64,000 nucleotides of DNA from Euborellia annulipes. Its lineage: Eukaryota > Arthropoda > Insecta > Dermaptera > Anisolabididae. Location of the stretch: positions 62,001 to 126,000 of the forward strand of contig JAKCPI010012441.1 of the NCBI GenBank assembly GCA_023213315.1. The letters are read 5' to 3'. Under the pieces are notes generated by a model, which saw nothing but the letters and a program-made list of their open reading frames with translations, was not told the origin of the DNA and ran no database searches. Made by a program: the position numbers and the translations under genes. Numbering within the stretch: position 1 is the first letter of the stretch; each line of letters begins with the position of its first letter. Below, piece by piece: positions 1 to 11,460 of this stretch.

Positions 1-73
1 ACGGGATGCGAACTCGCGACCATTCGTACAGAAGTCCAGCACGCTAACCCCAACACCAAGGCCCCGAGGGCAT
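1..73 (-). repeat. tRNA-derived SINE, head fragment
   Basis: Read on the minus strand it begins with the family head (CCTCGGGGCCTTGG) and carries a B-box-like GAGTTCGCATCCC. It is cut by the window edge and lacks the tail seen in fuller copies. Confidence 0.65.
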
Positions 74-781
74 TGATACTTAATAAATCTACTTGAGATT
101 TGCGTTGCCTACCTTCCAACAACCAAATACGAATTAACTAAAAAGATAAAACAGCGCTCACATTCAATTTCGAAATTACAAAGTATTCAAAGATTCTCTA
201 TTTATAAATCAATACTTTTCTAAAAAAAATAATTAACCAATTAGCACCTTTCTAAAAATTTCCCTTCTAATATTATTATTATTATTAAAATCAATTAAAG
301 AAACCCGTTTACCAATCCATTTTGAGATTATTATTATTTGTTTTCTTTTATTTTTTTATTTATTTCTTCTCTCTCTCTCTCTTTTTCCTCGAGACCAATC
401 TCCTCATTTGACCGAAACTGACACACTCACACACTCGTGCACTTATATACAGAGAGTGATTCCAATCGATTCCTTTTCTATATACACTCAATCTTGTTTT
501 CTTATCAAGGAACCCTTCAAACTCGAAGCCCAAAAGGGCGTCACATCACATCACTTGGTCTCTCTTATCAAGAGAAAAAAAAAATCTATTAAGAAAAGAG
601 TTAAAAATATTTATTAAGAAAATATATAAATAAAATATTTTTTAAAACTCAAAAAGAATATTATATTATTTAAATATTTAACAAGTGTTTGTTTTTGATT
701 CTGGAAGATAGGCAACTCAAATTACAAACTCACTGAATTTTTCATTTAATTTATTGTTTTATTTCTGAATATTTGATAACT

Positions 782-1358
782 GCAGAAGGTAAAAAAGAAG
801 GAATATTTCCAAGAAGAATGCAACCAAATTGTATTTCATTAAATTTAATAAAAATTTCTAATCACTTGCTAAAGTTTCAGTTGGGGTTTGAACTATCATC
901 GGAGCTCTGATATTGTCTTTATATTTTAATAATATACATACTAACTATTATCACAATAAAGATAAAATCATTACTAGCCTATATATAAAGCGCTAGCCAC
1001 TGTGTGTAGTGTGTATGTGCCTGTCAAGTCGCTGATTTGCTAGAGAAAAAGGAAGTGGAGTTATAGAGGGAAATGTAGAACTTTAAAACTTTTGAAATTG
1101 CTCGCCGAAGGCGTTTTGCCACCCGAAATATTTGCAAAATATTTGCAAATAAATAGTAGATAAAGAGACACTTTTTATTTCCCCTATTTTTCAATAGTTA
1201 AAATGTATTTTATTAGAACAAGACATTATCACAGCTCCGATGATGGTCCGAACCCGAACCGAAACGTTAGCATGTGATTAGAAATTTTGATTAAATTTAA
1301 TAAAATAAAATTTGGCTGCATTCCTCTTGGATACATCATTTTTACCTTTGACACTACA
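782..1358. repeat. Foldback element with hammerhead-like arms (copy 1)
   Basis: The arms at about 782-948 and 1198-1358 are inverted copies (AGGAATGCAGCCAAATT and its partner). Each arm has a CCGATGA...GAAAC block (1237-1264 on +, mirrored near 868-897 on -). The interior shares 60-70 bp (AAGCGCTAGCCACTG...) in opposite orientation with 33185-33260. Confidence 0.65.
1228..1278 (+). ncRNA. Degenerate hammerhead-like motif
   Basis: CCGATGA, a GGTCC...GAACC stem, GAAA, CG and a UU cleavage dinucleotide are flanked by a bulged stem I. The conserved U4 is C, so activity is not expected. Confidence 0.35.
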
Positions 1359-2099
1359 GCTATACCAATATCTTCAATTACTTACTATTAGAGGACTTTT
1401 CTAAAGTAACAATTAAAATTCATTTGTTATTTAGTTGTTTTAATTATTAATTAATTAAAATTCCTCTCGAGATCCCCGTTAATATACTCAAAGTGCTTTC
1501 GTGCACACATACCTCAAACCCAACCGGCCTATGGCCGTAGCCATCTACCGGCACCCCGTGAAGTTACATTACTTTCTATCTCTAACTCCTCCTCCTCTTT
1601 AATCCTTATTTCTGGTTCTACCCGGCTCCTTTTATCCTTCTATGCTAGGGAGAATGTCCTACTTGAGGAGTATTTAGTTATTTGAATTGCCTACCTTTCA
1701 GTTAACAATTGGTATGTTTTATGATCGTACTTTATGAGAACACAAACTCGAAGCATAATAAAAATATTTACACCCAAACATCATCTATTAAGTATTATTT
1801 AAATGAATGAATTCTTTTCCTTATATATACAAAGCATATACTACCCAAGAATAAATAAATAAATGATATTTGAATACACTAACCGTCTATAATAAATTTG
1901 GATAGCTTCTAATTTTGTTCAAATAACTTATTAACGGTTAGTAGACTACTTGTCTCTTATCACAAATGATGAATAATAAAATATGACGTTACTCATTCCA
2001 ATCGCTTGCTTTATTCATGATAGATTCTCTTTTGGGATTTAACAATTTAATTTTAAAAAATTTTGGATGTTTACTAAAATTTACCTGGCTCATGTATAG

Positions 2100-2295
2100 G
2101 AGGCCATGCGAGGGGCGCCCCCTGAGCCCAAGGGTCCCCTGCGTTAGTCGGATGCTGGGGGCGATGGTAGCCGGCCAGTCCGCCGATTGCTCTCATAATA
2201 ATGATATGTACTGCTCGAGCCAGTTCGAGTACTACCCAGACTACGGCTATCAGCCGGAGCTCTGCCCACAAATGTGCACTCTGCACGGCGATTAC
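2100..2295 (+). CDS. FNDC3-family gene, upstream coding exon (exon A, partial)
   Basis: This is a GC-rich island in AT-rich DNA, open for the whole exon. Its left edge is the acceptor TATAG at 2095-2099, after a branch-like CTAA; its right edge is the donor G|GTAAGAG. It ends in phase 1, and joining to exon B creates a glycine codon (G+GG). The peptide is Cys- and Tyr-rich (QFEYYPDYGYQPELC, then MCTLHGDYG). In-frame ATG codons lie at 2092 (before the acceptor), 2152 and 2164. The exon could therefore contain the initiator, with the 5' part untranslated, or be internal. Vertebrate FNDC3 proteins have a conserved QVILVQVNPG segment just before the block matching exon B, and it is absent here. 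This exon is therefore assigned by composition, splice signals and phase, not by homology. A different upstream exon or an alternative N-terminus remains possible. Other AG sites inside (2146, 2169) make the 5' edge uncertain. Confidence 0.55.
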
Positions 2296-2468
2296 GGTAA
2301 GAGACGACGATTCTAACGTCATCTAATTATACTTCAACTAACATCAATAATAAAATATAGACTAATATAACAATTAGAACGCATGCGTCTTTTTACTCAC
2401 TATTAACATTTGTATAAGGAATTGGCTATTATTTTTATATCTCAATAACAAAAGTCCAAAATGTCTTA

Positions 2469-2577
2469 TACCCGTATTCATAGCCGCTCCTTGAGGTAGA
2501 AAGAATCCTTATATCTACACATTTTTATAGGCATAAGGATTCCGTGATCCTCAAGCAATGACTATGAATACGGGCAT
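2469..2577. repeat. Short hairpin MITE
   Basis: Two arms of about 28 bp (CCCGTATTCATAG plus CCTTGAGG) lie in inverted orientation at 2470-2498 and 2546-2574. Inner arms ATAAGGATTC/GAATCCTTAT pair as well. No coding capacity. It sits 170 bp downstream of exon A. Confidence 0.7.
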
Positions 2578-2640
2578 TAGTAATCTAAAAACGAAACATA
2601 TCCCCTCAATATTACATTAGTACTAGTGGTATATCCAGAC

Positions 2641-2862
2641 CAGGGCCGGAACTAGGAGCTTTGTTAGGAGGGGTACAATGTAATTTGCCCCCCTCCTTAC
2701 TAATGTTATAATATGCCGCCCCATCCCTTCCGCCGCGCCGTCACTGTAACTAAGCCAAATTGATTTTAAAATTTTAATCTTTATTTAAATTTGAGTCTGA
2801 AATGTTCTCGCCTCTAAATTTTTGACTCCCTTAAGAATTTGCCCCCCCCCCCCTAGGCCCTG
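2641..2862. mobile_element. hAT-like MITE, CAGGGCCGG family
   Basis: It starts CAGGGCCGGAACTAGG and ends CCTAGGCCCTG, with C/G-run-rich subterminal DNA. It belongs with the copies at 30.76 and 40.10 kb. I do not see a clean 8-bp duplication at this copy. Confidence 0.6.
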
Positions 2863-4463
2863 GCATCACGGGCCTAATAATTTGTTAATTTCTTGGATAT
2901 CTTTTTTTAAATGATTGTTGCTTCGGTAGTTATAAAGGAAACTACACACGTCTAAATATTCCAGAAAAGGCACATACTTCGGAGTAGAATCCGGTAGTCT
3001 GTCATTTATTTACCGGGGAGGAGTAGAAAAGCGCAATGAGAATAATAATCCACTACGTTAAATTAAAATAAAAAAAAAAACTATTAGCGGCCAAAAGCAC
3101 ATTATGATTTTTTAAAGTAAATGAATAAATTTTTCAAAATTCAAAAGAAAGGAATTTTTTAACGGGGTCTAGGAGCGGCGTCTAAAAAAACAGACTATTA
3201 TAAGGAATTTTTCAATGCGCTTTTTTAAAATGATTTATATTCATAAGAGATTATTGGGTCATCGAGCTATAATTTTTTAAATGACTTTTTAAAAAATTAG
3301 GGAAATTAATTTTTTCGTTTCAAGTTAATATAGCAAACAATCTGTCCCAAAAATCTTAAATTTTTTTTTAATTTAAAAATAAATTTATTGTTATTATTAA
3401 TCACATATTAATTAAAAAATTTAAAATAAGATTAGTAGATATATTTAAAAAATTATGGGTCAAATAGTTCAGCACTCCCCTGCAAAAGATGGCAGGATAG
3501 TCTAACAGCCGATCCCCTATTAGCCTATATCTGGCCTATATTTACATATTTATATGCTATATATACAAATTTATATATTATATAATAACATTTATAAAGT
3601 ATTCATTCTTAAAAGATCAACGAAATATCAACCAAATGCATTAAATTATTTGCTACCATTCTGACATCTCTTGGCAAATTTTCGTGATACGTGTTTTTTT
3701 TTTTTAATTATTTTTTAAGACACACGCCCCTCTTAGAAAAACCTTAGTAATATATACCTCCGAATCCCCTTAAAGAAAGTCAATGAACATGAAAATTGAA
3801 TTAAACCTTGGTGTCTATCTATTATTGAACCATAAACAGCCTCTATACAATAATAAATAATAGTTCATATGCATGAGATAAATTCTTTGCAAATTACCGG
3901 AGTTTATGCATTGTGCATTATGGCGACATGTCTTTCTGTCTGTCTGTCCTTGATGCAAATATAATTTCAAACGGAATTTCACCTTTGCTTAAAGAGAGAG
4001 AGAGAGAGAGAGGAGAGAAACAGGAAGTGGCACACAGAGAGTGAGGATTCACGCTGAATTAAGCCCTATTTATTTATTTATTGTTTATTTATTATCTCTG
4101 CATACGGGGGGTCTCAAGGGGAGAGTGTGACCTTAAAATTACACTCACCTCATTTCTTTTCCATTTCAATAAATACCAAAATAATTATAAAAGGAGTAGG
4201 CTATTATAGATAAAATCTGAAACAATACTTACTCTACTAGTTTTTTTTTTCCTCTAAAATGTATTTTTATTAATTAAACTTCATAATTTTTTTTTTTTAC
4301 TGTAGAATACTTATTATTTAATTTAAATTAAAAAATTTTATTGTAACTTGCCATGATCATATTTTTTCAATGATCGATAGGAAATTATGAAATTTGTTTT
4401 TTTATTATTATTATAAGAAATATTGATACATTTCATTTAAATTAGAGAATAGATACTTTCTAT

Positions 4464-4720
4464 CAGTGGCGGATTAGTGCAATTTTGTCAGGGGGGAGGG
4501 CGGTTTTTTTTATTTTTTATTTAAGGACTTTGTCGGCATCTATGGCTATTTAGACCCCTTTCCTATTTATTTAAATTGAATGGTAACAAATTCAATTGAA
4601 ATTAAAGAGCGGAAATCATAATTTTTTTAGGGTATTAGTTTTTATAACTTTTTGAATTTATTCTCGGGGGGGGGGGGGACAATCGCCCCCACTGCCCCCT
4701 CCGCCTTTAATCCGCCCCTG
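4464..4720. mobile_element. hAT-type MITE with perfect 8-bp TSD
   Basis: The terminal inverted repeats are CAGTGGCGGATTA and TAATCCGCCCCTG. The element is flanked on both sides by CTTTCTAT, an exact 8-bp duplication as made by hAT transposases. It contains G-runs and no ORF of note, so it is non-autonomous. Confidence 0.85.
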
Positions 4721-5930
4721 CTTTCTATTAGCGAAGGTAAAGTTGTGCTGTGCGACTAGATTTTTATTTTTAAATAAATTTGAATAAACACAATACTTTT
4801 TTCAGCTCACCTTCAAAATTTAAAGATAATATAGGCCTACCTCTTTCAATTTCAAAGATCTAAATTACACGTTCTATACATAAATTTCCTGTTTAGTAGC
4901 TATAAGGTATAGGGAAACTTTTTATAAGCCGTAATTTGACAGGAAATTTAATCTTTGATAGTAGGCTATTATTTACTGTGTAAATTAATCTATGATATTT
5001 TAGTAACAATTTTTTTTTATATAAAGGACGAGTAATATGAGAGCCCCATCAGTAGATTATTTTTTTCTTCTTGGGGGGGGGGGATGATTCTAATTAAAAT
5101 TCGCCTGATGCTCTGCTTCCAACTTTCTTTACTCCTTTTCCTTTCTCCCTGGTTAATCCAATTTGGTCCCACCCAAGGGGGTCTTCTATCTTTCTCTATT
5201 TCATTTTCAAGAATTTGTTACTAAGACAGTCTTTTTTTCTCCTCGGGCTTTTTTTTATTTGTTTAGGCCATCCAACCGGAATGAGTCATTGATTCAAATG
5301 AGCCAATCATGTAAAAATATCCCTAAGTGGAGTCAATTCATTTAAGAAATTATAATAATAAATTAATAGTATTAGTCATAGAATAGAATTTATTGATATG
5401 AATATCAGATAAATGGAAGAAATAAATATTAATATATTTTTCTATACTCAAACAAAATTATTTGAACATATACTATATATCTTGCTTTATTTCAATATTT
5501 AATTCAAAAGATATCCAGTTTTTAAGTATAGAAAATGAAATTTATTTTAAATACTTGATGTTTCGATAACAATTTCTTCAATCTTCTTCAGTGTCAACCT
5601 TTATCTACTTAATTATATTATTATTATATTGTCCAGAATGAACCGAATAAATTATAAATGACTATATATGATATTTTATAATTTTTGGGTTCTTCAAAAA
5701 AGGATTAGATTAGTCACTTAAAAAAATAGGTAGTAGTTCTTATTGATATACCGTACTTTAATTGACTGCCGTCTTTTAGAAAAAAATGATATAAGGTCTT
5801 TCTTATAAATATTTTATTGCTATTTTATATCTTCCAACCTCTTCCTCATCAAAGTAATCTAAATATTAACGATTTCATAAAAATAATATTTTTTTATAAA
5901 CATTCATAAATGACTTCTCCTAGAATACTC

Positions 5931-6097
5931 TTAGATCTATATCAACTTTTGGAAAAAATACGAAAACCGGAAGTAATACTTTACCTGTTATTTTTTAAAA
6001 TTATAAATTTCAAAAAAAAAAAGAAAAAAAACTTATCAGGTAAAGTATTACTTTCGGTTAAGAGATTTACTCCAAAGGTTGATACAGATCTACAATT
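5931..6097. repeat. Foldback repeat
   Basis: Inverted arms of about 55 bp (AGATCTATATCAAC... and ...GTTGATACAGATCT, with GGTAAAGTATTAC inside). An arm-like half recurs near 52385-52440. Confidence 0.6.
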
Positions 6098-6899
6098 TTA
6101 GTGTAAGATGTTTATATCAAATTTCATCGATCTGGTTGCTTGCTTTTTTAAGTAATCGTGACCACACACACACACGTACTGTACAGACATAATTCCAATT
6201 TTTTTTTTTTTTTTTTTTTTTTTTAATGTCGAGAATCATTAAAATCCCAATGTCGATCGATGATTTTGATGAATACAATACTTCGTCTTAGGACCTACTT
6301 CGTATACGAGAAAGTAAAAAGGATTCGATTATGATAGATAACTCCACAAGCTATTATCTGTTTGGTTTAAGGTCATTTTAGGCATCTAATCTAATCTCTA
6401 TTTTGTTTATTAGAATATTGAAATTTTCGAAAATTAATTTCTCTTGTCGTTGAGTGTTTTGCTTATTCATAAATCTATGTCCTCTCCCTAAAATTCCATC
6501 TAGGAATACATAGGCGTGCTCTTGAGAATTTATAATTTAATAATTCATTACAATAAGTTAGCAATTCCGATAAAAATTTATTTAAACATTCGATGGAAAT
6601 GTAGGCTTATAAATATTTTTTTTTCGAGAGTTTTGCTTAATTCACGAACAGAACGAGATCAAGCTTGCGATAAAATAAAAAAATTGAATTTTTCAAATAA
6701 GTCAAAATTTGATACTGACGTTAAATAATCATCAGCGTTTCTTAAACTCTGCCTAGCTGAGGCCTGGAGGAAATATTTTGACTCCATTTCTTTTTTATTA
6801 TAATTAATTAAACTAGTACTTTAATTAGATAAAAAATTATTTTTTTTTTAATTTGCTATCTCGTCTACTGAGGCCATTCTTTTTTTTAATATGTTCTTG

Positions 6900-6900
<1 letters not shown>

Positions 6901-6943
<43 letters not shown>
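6901..6943. repeat. (TA)n microsatellite
   Basis: An uninterrupted TA dinucleotide tract of about 43 bp. Confidence 0.9.
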
Positions 6944-6949
<6 letters not shown>

Positions 6950-7431
6950 CTGCTGAGGAACTGATTTAAATATATTATTTATGAATTTATAAATGTATTT
7001 ATTGAAAACAAATATTTGTGAATATTTGCAAACGTTTGTAATCGAATGTTTCACACTGTGACTCCACCAACTAAATGTTTGCAAACAGTAGTTGGTTTGC
7101 AAACAATGTTTTATCGTACCTACTAAAAACTAGTTGTAAAATCGACTTGAGAAAACAGAATATAATTCTTTTAAAAATTTAAATTAAAAAAAAAAAGTTG
7201 TATCCATCTCCATTGAACTCGCATAAAACACGTTTTTCTTTCGTGTGCCGAGTCCTGTTCCCACCAAACAAAAATCAGAATTTTAAAAAATTGGAAAAAT
7301 TTAATATCTTATGATTTTTAACTGCATTAAGGCTTGCTGCCGAAACATCTCTTTAGAAATAAATTGACAGTAGTATTAGAATGATAAAAAAAAGAGAGGA
7401 GCTAATTGCAATTTCATTTATTTCCTTTCAC

Positions 7432-7472
7432 TGACGTTTCGATCCTGTTTAGAACCATCTTCATAGCATTAG
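7432..7472 (-). ncRNA. Inactivated hammerhead in left arm of copy 2
   Basis: On the minus strand it reads ATGAAGA...GGATCGAAACGTC. The invariant C3 is A and stem I is eroded compared with the + strand partner at 8399-8444. Confidence 0.5.
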
Positions 7473-7657
7473 GCCTGTCAATTTAACATTTCACCTTTAC
7501 ATCAATATTGTTGGTTTATTTTTTAATGCCCCTAACACATGTATATTTTTTTTACATAGTGGTAGGTGAGGTATATTTCCAATCGCATAGTCTGCAATTG
7601 ATATATTGTGACTGTTTTCACCGAGTTCAGTTTATACGGACTTACCACTATATAAAA

Positions 7658-8277
7658 AATCTGGTGTGACTGGCGCACAGCACACAACTTTCTCTTACCT
7701 TCGGTAATCGAAAGTTGTGTACTGTGCTTGTCACACCAGATTTTTTGTGTCGACATGTATTTAGTTACCGACAGTATGGTTCATTCGATTTTCAAGATGT
7801 AAAATTTATAAGTATGGCAAAATATTTATATTTTGTTACCATGGCAACCATTTCTCCTATCCTTTCTATGGAGTACAAGAGTAAAGTGGTCTTCAGAAGA
7901 TTTCAATCACAAAATGAGAATATACATTTTATTGAGAATCTAAAAAATAATTGATTTTTGAAATTTAAAAAAAATCGTTGGAGCAGATTTTGAGAAAATC
8001 GAAAAAAACTGAAAAAGTACATCAGTAAAGTACTAGTACTCTTGGGTCGATTTTGTTCAAAAGCTTCGTGTCACGTCCCATGGGGGTGCCTAACTTATAT
8101 ATAAAATTTCAACTTTCTAGCTCCTTTTCGTAGACCATGTCGCGAAAACCACTTTTTTGGATTCAGAGGACCTCAAAACGTGAAGATCCATCAAAATCTC
8201 GACATCGAATTTTTGACATGAATCCAATACTTTCTCTCTATATATATTAACTATATATAGAGGTAAGAGAAAGTAAA
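7658..8277 (+). mobile_element. F1 family element
   Basis: The left end is an ~85-bp hairpin (AATCTGGTGTGAC ... GTCACACCAGATT) holding CTTTCTCTTACCTTCGGTAA at its tip. The right end is a second hairpin-like AT-rich terminus ending GGTAAGAGAAAGTAA. Conserved internal blocks are a palindromic AGTACTAGTACT, TTACCATGGCAACC, and CGACATCGAATTTTTGACAT. No protein is encoded, so it is non-autonomous. The class is unknown to me. Confidence 0.75.
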
Positions 8278-8398
8278 AATATATATGTATTAGTTAAGGA
8301 TTGCCATCATCTATATGTATTAGGTTTATAAAAAAAAATAAACCAACGACATTGATGTAAAGGTGAAATGTTAAAATTTATATTAATGTTGGCAGCCC

Positions 8399-8444
8399 AA
8401 ATGCTCTGAAGATGGTCCTAAGCAGGACCGAAACGTCAGCATTT
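8399..8444 (+). ncRNA. Hammerhead ribozyme variant, reduced stem III
   Basis: Stem I AAATGCT/AGCATTT encloses CTGAAGA (core C3-A9), one unpaired T, a 6-bp stem II GGTCCT/AGGACC with loop AAGC, GAAA (12-15.1), a two-base CG, then UC. This makes a GUC triplet directly before the 3' strand of stem I. All invariant core bases are present. Stem III is reduced to one A-U pair, as described for hammerhead variants associated with Penelope-like retroelements, which are reported to cleave as dimers. Confidence 0.7.
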
Positions 8445-9604
8445 AGGGAGAAATAAATTAAATTACAATTAGCTGCTCTCTTTTTTTTCTTATTCTACTA
8501 CAATCAATAAAATACAATCATCTATAAACCTTCAAATATTAAACTACCTATCTTTAGAAAAATTATTTCTCTTCTAATATAACAATCATTCCATCAACAT
8601 GTTATAATATTAATATTCAATATGTGCGTCGAACATGACTTGACAAGTATAAATAAATTTATTTAAAAATAAATACTTGGAATGTGAGTTTTCCTGTGAA
8701 CTGGTGCCCCGGATAGGCTGGAATTTCTGAGTCCCTTGATTTAAAAAAAAAATCTATTAAGTCATAACATTGATGTAGAAACTTATGAACCTAATACTTG
8801 AACTGGAGTGAAGTTGAAGCCAAGTCAAGCATAAAATTTCACCTAATTGAAAAATTTTTGTCAAAACAATTTTAGAAAATTTAAAAGAGAGAAAGAGGTT
8901 TTTTACCCTGGGTGATTGATCTCAGAGTCGGGCCAAGCAAGGAAGAAGAAGAAGGCCTTCACTTCACTTCACTTCACTTCAGGTCATACATGAGTAAGAA
9001 TAACGTTAGAAAGGAACCTGGAATGCCGTTAGCGCTTCCTCAACGCTCACCAAACACACCTCCCTCTCCTTCTACATATTTATATAGAAAAAAAAATTTG
9101 ATTTGAAATAAAAATGTTTTATTTCTCAAATTAGTTCTAAACAAAGATATTGAAGTATAACATTAACGTTCAAGATTTAATAGGAATTTTATTTTATTAG
9201 ATAATAATTTCGCTAATTGGAATGTATTAATGAATAACTATCAGGAGATTGATGGACCACTCTCATATTTTATTTGCAGAAATTTCGACAGCTTGGTCAT
9301 TTTCGGTACAAAAATATATTTTTGAACTCAAAATGTGAAAGTCTGGCATTTTTCTGATTATAATTTTTTTTAACGCATTCTCGCTGTCTCAATTATCTGA
9401 ATCCTCAATTACCCGGATGCTAAAATCGTTTTATAATTTCGAAAACAATTTTTTTATTATCTACTCTCAAAATTTCATACCACTATTAAAAAATAAATTT
9501 TATAATGAAGAATATAGCTGTTTAACTTGATATGGATAGCGGATGGCAGCCAGGAAAAATTAAATCAGATAAAATAACAATTAATTTCTATCAGATTTTC
9601 TTTA

Positions 9605-9661
9605 TTTGATTGTCGACGTTTCGGACGCAAGTCGCGCCCTTCCTCAGGACCTATGATCAAT
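9605..9661 (-). ncRNA. Hammerhead ribozyme variant, reduced stem III
   Basis: On the minus strand, stem I has a 3-bp GTC/GAC helix, an asymmetric internal loop and a 5-bp TTGAT/ATCAA helix. Then come CTGAGGA, an extra A, a 6-bp stem II (GGGCGC/GCGTCC, one G-U), GAAA, CG and UC before GAC. The core is complete. The internal loop in stem I is the kind of feature that makes loop-loop contacts in natural hammerheads. Confidence 0.7.
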
Positions 9662-10001
9662 ACATAAATAATTATAATAAAATATAAGTAAAGACAATCA
9701 TTTCTTTTTTTTTTCGTTCTCTCTCTATAATCATCAAGAAAAAAAAAAAAAATATTTTCAATCATTGATTGCAAGAGGCTTGAAGCAAAGCCATCGATTA
9801 ACAAATTCAGTTTTTTAACTATTGAAATTGTGTTAGATCTATTCCAAGCACGATTTCAGTTTTCGTTAAAACACTTAATAGGCCTACGTACGTCCATCTG
9901 TATTTTTTCCTTGACGATTGATTGTGAGTATAGAGAGAGAACGAAAAAAAAGAAATGATTATCTTTATTCATATTTTATTATAATTATTTATGTATTGAT
10001 T

Positions 10002-10254
10002 AGGAACCGACCGAATATTAGGTTTCGGTTACGGTTTCGGCCAAAAAATAGCCGAAACCTGAGTCTGAAAAGATGGAATGAGCCTCGCATGCAAAAAAAA
10101 AAAGGTCAAATGATTTGCACTTGAAGGAGAAAAAAAATAGAAAAAAAATTTAGTCTCCCTAAAAAAAAAAAGGTAAAATGATATAAATTTTTTATAGGAA
10201 ATACAAGTTTCGGTTTCGGCTTCGGCTGAAAATCTTGTTTCGGTCGGACCCTAG
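10002..10254. mobile_element. hAT-like MITE nested in foldback copy 3
   Basis: Terminal repeats AGGAACCGACCGAA and TTCGGTCGGACCCTAG are flanked by TATTGATT (9994-10001) and TATTGATC (10255-10262), 7 of 8 bases identical. The interior repeats GTTTCGG motifs. Confidence 0.7.
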
Positions 10255-10264
10255 TATTGATCTT

Positions 10265-10316
10265 AGGTCTTGAGGAAGGGCACGACTTGCGTCCGAAACG
10301 TCGACAATCAAATAAA
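10265..10316 (+). ncRNA. Inactivated hammerhead in right arm of copy 3
   Basis: TTGAGGA replaces CTGAGGA (C3 to T). Stem II GGGCAC/GCGTCC is weakened. GAAACGTCGAC is kept. Confidence 0.5.
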
Positions 10317-10536
10317 GAAAATCAGATAGAAATTGATTGTATTTTTATCTAATTTAATTTTTCCCTGCTGCCATCCGCTATTCTTATAAATTTTATATTT
10401 TAAGAATTTAAATTTGTCTTATGTTCGTGAATATGAGCACAAATTTAGTTTTTAACAGGCATATTTTTATAAAAAAAAAAAAAAAAAAAAAATTGAAAGA
10501 AATTTATGTTGATAAGAGAAGTGGCTGTTCAACGAT

Positions 10537-10944
10537 TAGAATGATTCACAGGAAGAGAGGATGTCAGCCAAAAGGAGAGCCTCTATCGAATAAAAATCTC
10601 AATTCAGAAGACGTTTCGGTTTTAATTAAATAGATCCATCATCAGTTCTTAAGAGATTATTGGCAATCTCAAGGTGTACGCCATTGAGATGCAGATAGAG
10701 TTGTTATATATAAATATATACAAAATTATATAAAAATACAATATATCGGATGTCATATGCTCATCAGTCAACACGGCCAAGTCTCAAATGCACCTATATG
10801 GTGTACACCTTGAGATTGCCAATAATCTCTTAAGAACTGATGATGGATTTATTTAATTAAAACCCAAACGTCTTCTGAATTGAGATTTTAATTCGATAGA
10901 GGCTTTCTTTTGGACTGACATCCTCTCTTCCTGTGAATCATTCT
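10537..10944. repeat. Foldback element with hammerhead arms (copy 4)
   Basis: Inverted arms at about 10537-10690 and 10797-10944 share GAATGATTCACAGGAAG, CTCAATTCAGAAGACG and AGAGATTATTGGCAATC. The spacer of about 105 bp is AT-rich. Confidence 0.75.
10596..10657 (-). ncRNA. Hammerhead ribozyme variant with canonical CUGAUGA core
   Basis: On the minus strand, stem I is ATCTC/GAGAT, an internal loop (TTA versus GAATT), and AGAA/TTCT. Then come CTGATGA, a weak AT-rich stem II closed by GG/CC, GAAA, CG and UC, directly followed by TTCT. The stem I architecture is the best of the window. Stem II is the weakest part. The + strand partner at 10826-10880 has CAAA in place of GAAA. Confidence 0.65.
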
Positions 10945-11226
10945 GAAACAAATTTATTTGTTTATAATATTGAAACGAGTGAAGAATTTCACCACTAGGC
11001 GTGTGAGAGATATTAAATAATAAAAAAACAAAAAAACTTCCTCATTGAAAACATGTCGAAAATTAGATTTTTTTTTTATAAAAAGGATTGAAATCTTTTG
11101 ATTTTTTCGTATTCTGTCACATATAATCAGTTAATTTGCTTTCATAGAAGAATTTCCTTATAATTTCTACTGCAGATTGGATTCATTCTTCATATATTGT
11201 ATTTGTATGAAGATATATAGAATGAA

Positions 11227-11460
11227 TCTGGTATGCAGTGGGGATTGCAAGTCCCTGAAACGGCGACAAACGAAGAGGAGATCTCGGTTCCCCTTGGGGA
11301 GCCCCCCTGGACCCCTCCAAGGCACACTTTTCACCAAATGAAGAGGCCAAGGTCGGCTCTTGAGTTCACGGGTTCCTTGGTTCCTGTCCTGAGTTCGTTC
11401 CCCGCTCAAATCTATCTAGATACATTTGTTGAAGCTTTGATTATTAGAAGGCATCTCTGA
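11227..11460 (+). other. GC-rich island with 75-codon ORF, unidentified
   Basis: A sharply GC-enriched stretch (11227-11410) in AT-rich intron is open on + (75 codons from 11233, MQWGLQVPETATNEEE..., ending ALIIRRHL) and also on the minus strand. A possible acceptor ATGCAG lies at 11232-11237. I do not recognise the peptide. It may be a decayed gene fragment, a cassette exon or a conserved noncoding element. It lacks the repeat features of its neighbours. Confidence 0.25.

Larger units (their letters stand above)
7384..8488. repeat. Foldback element with hammerhead arms (copy 2), enclosing an F1 element
   Basis: Inverted arms at 7384-7535 and 8330-8488 share GAGCTAATTG/CAATTAGCTGCTC, the hammerhead block and CACCTTTACATCAAT. 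The interior is almost entirely one F1 element (7658-8277). Confidence 0.7.
9533..10384. repeat. Foldback element with hammerhead arms (copy 3)
   Basis: The left arm is 9533-9735. The right arm is 9925-10001 plus 10255-10384, split by a hAT MITE (10002-10254). The arms share ATAGCGGATGGCAGC, TTTCTATCTGATTTTC and the hammerhead block. Confidence 0.75.

Noticed and set aside
2074..2322. 82-codon minus-strand frame over exon A
   Set aside because: Shadow of exon A; the + strand has acceptor, donor and the phase that fits exon B.
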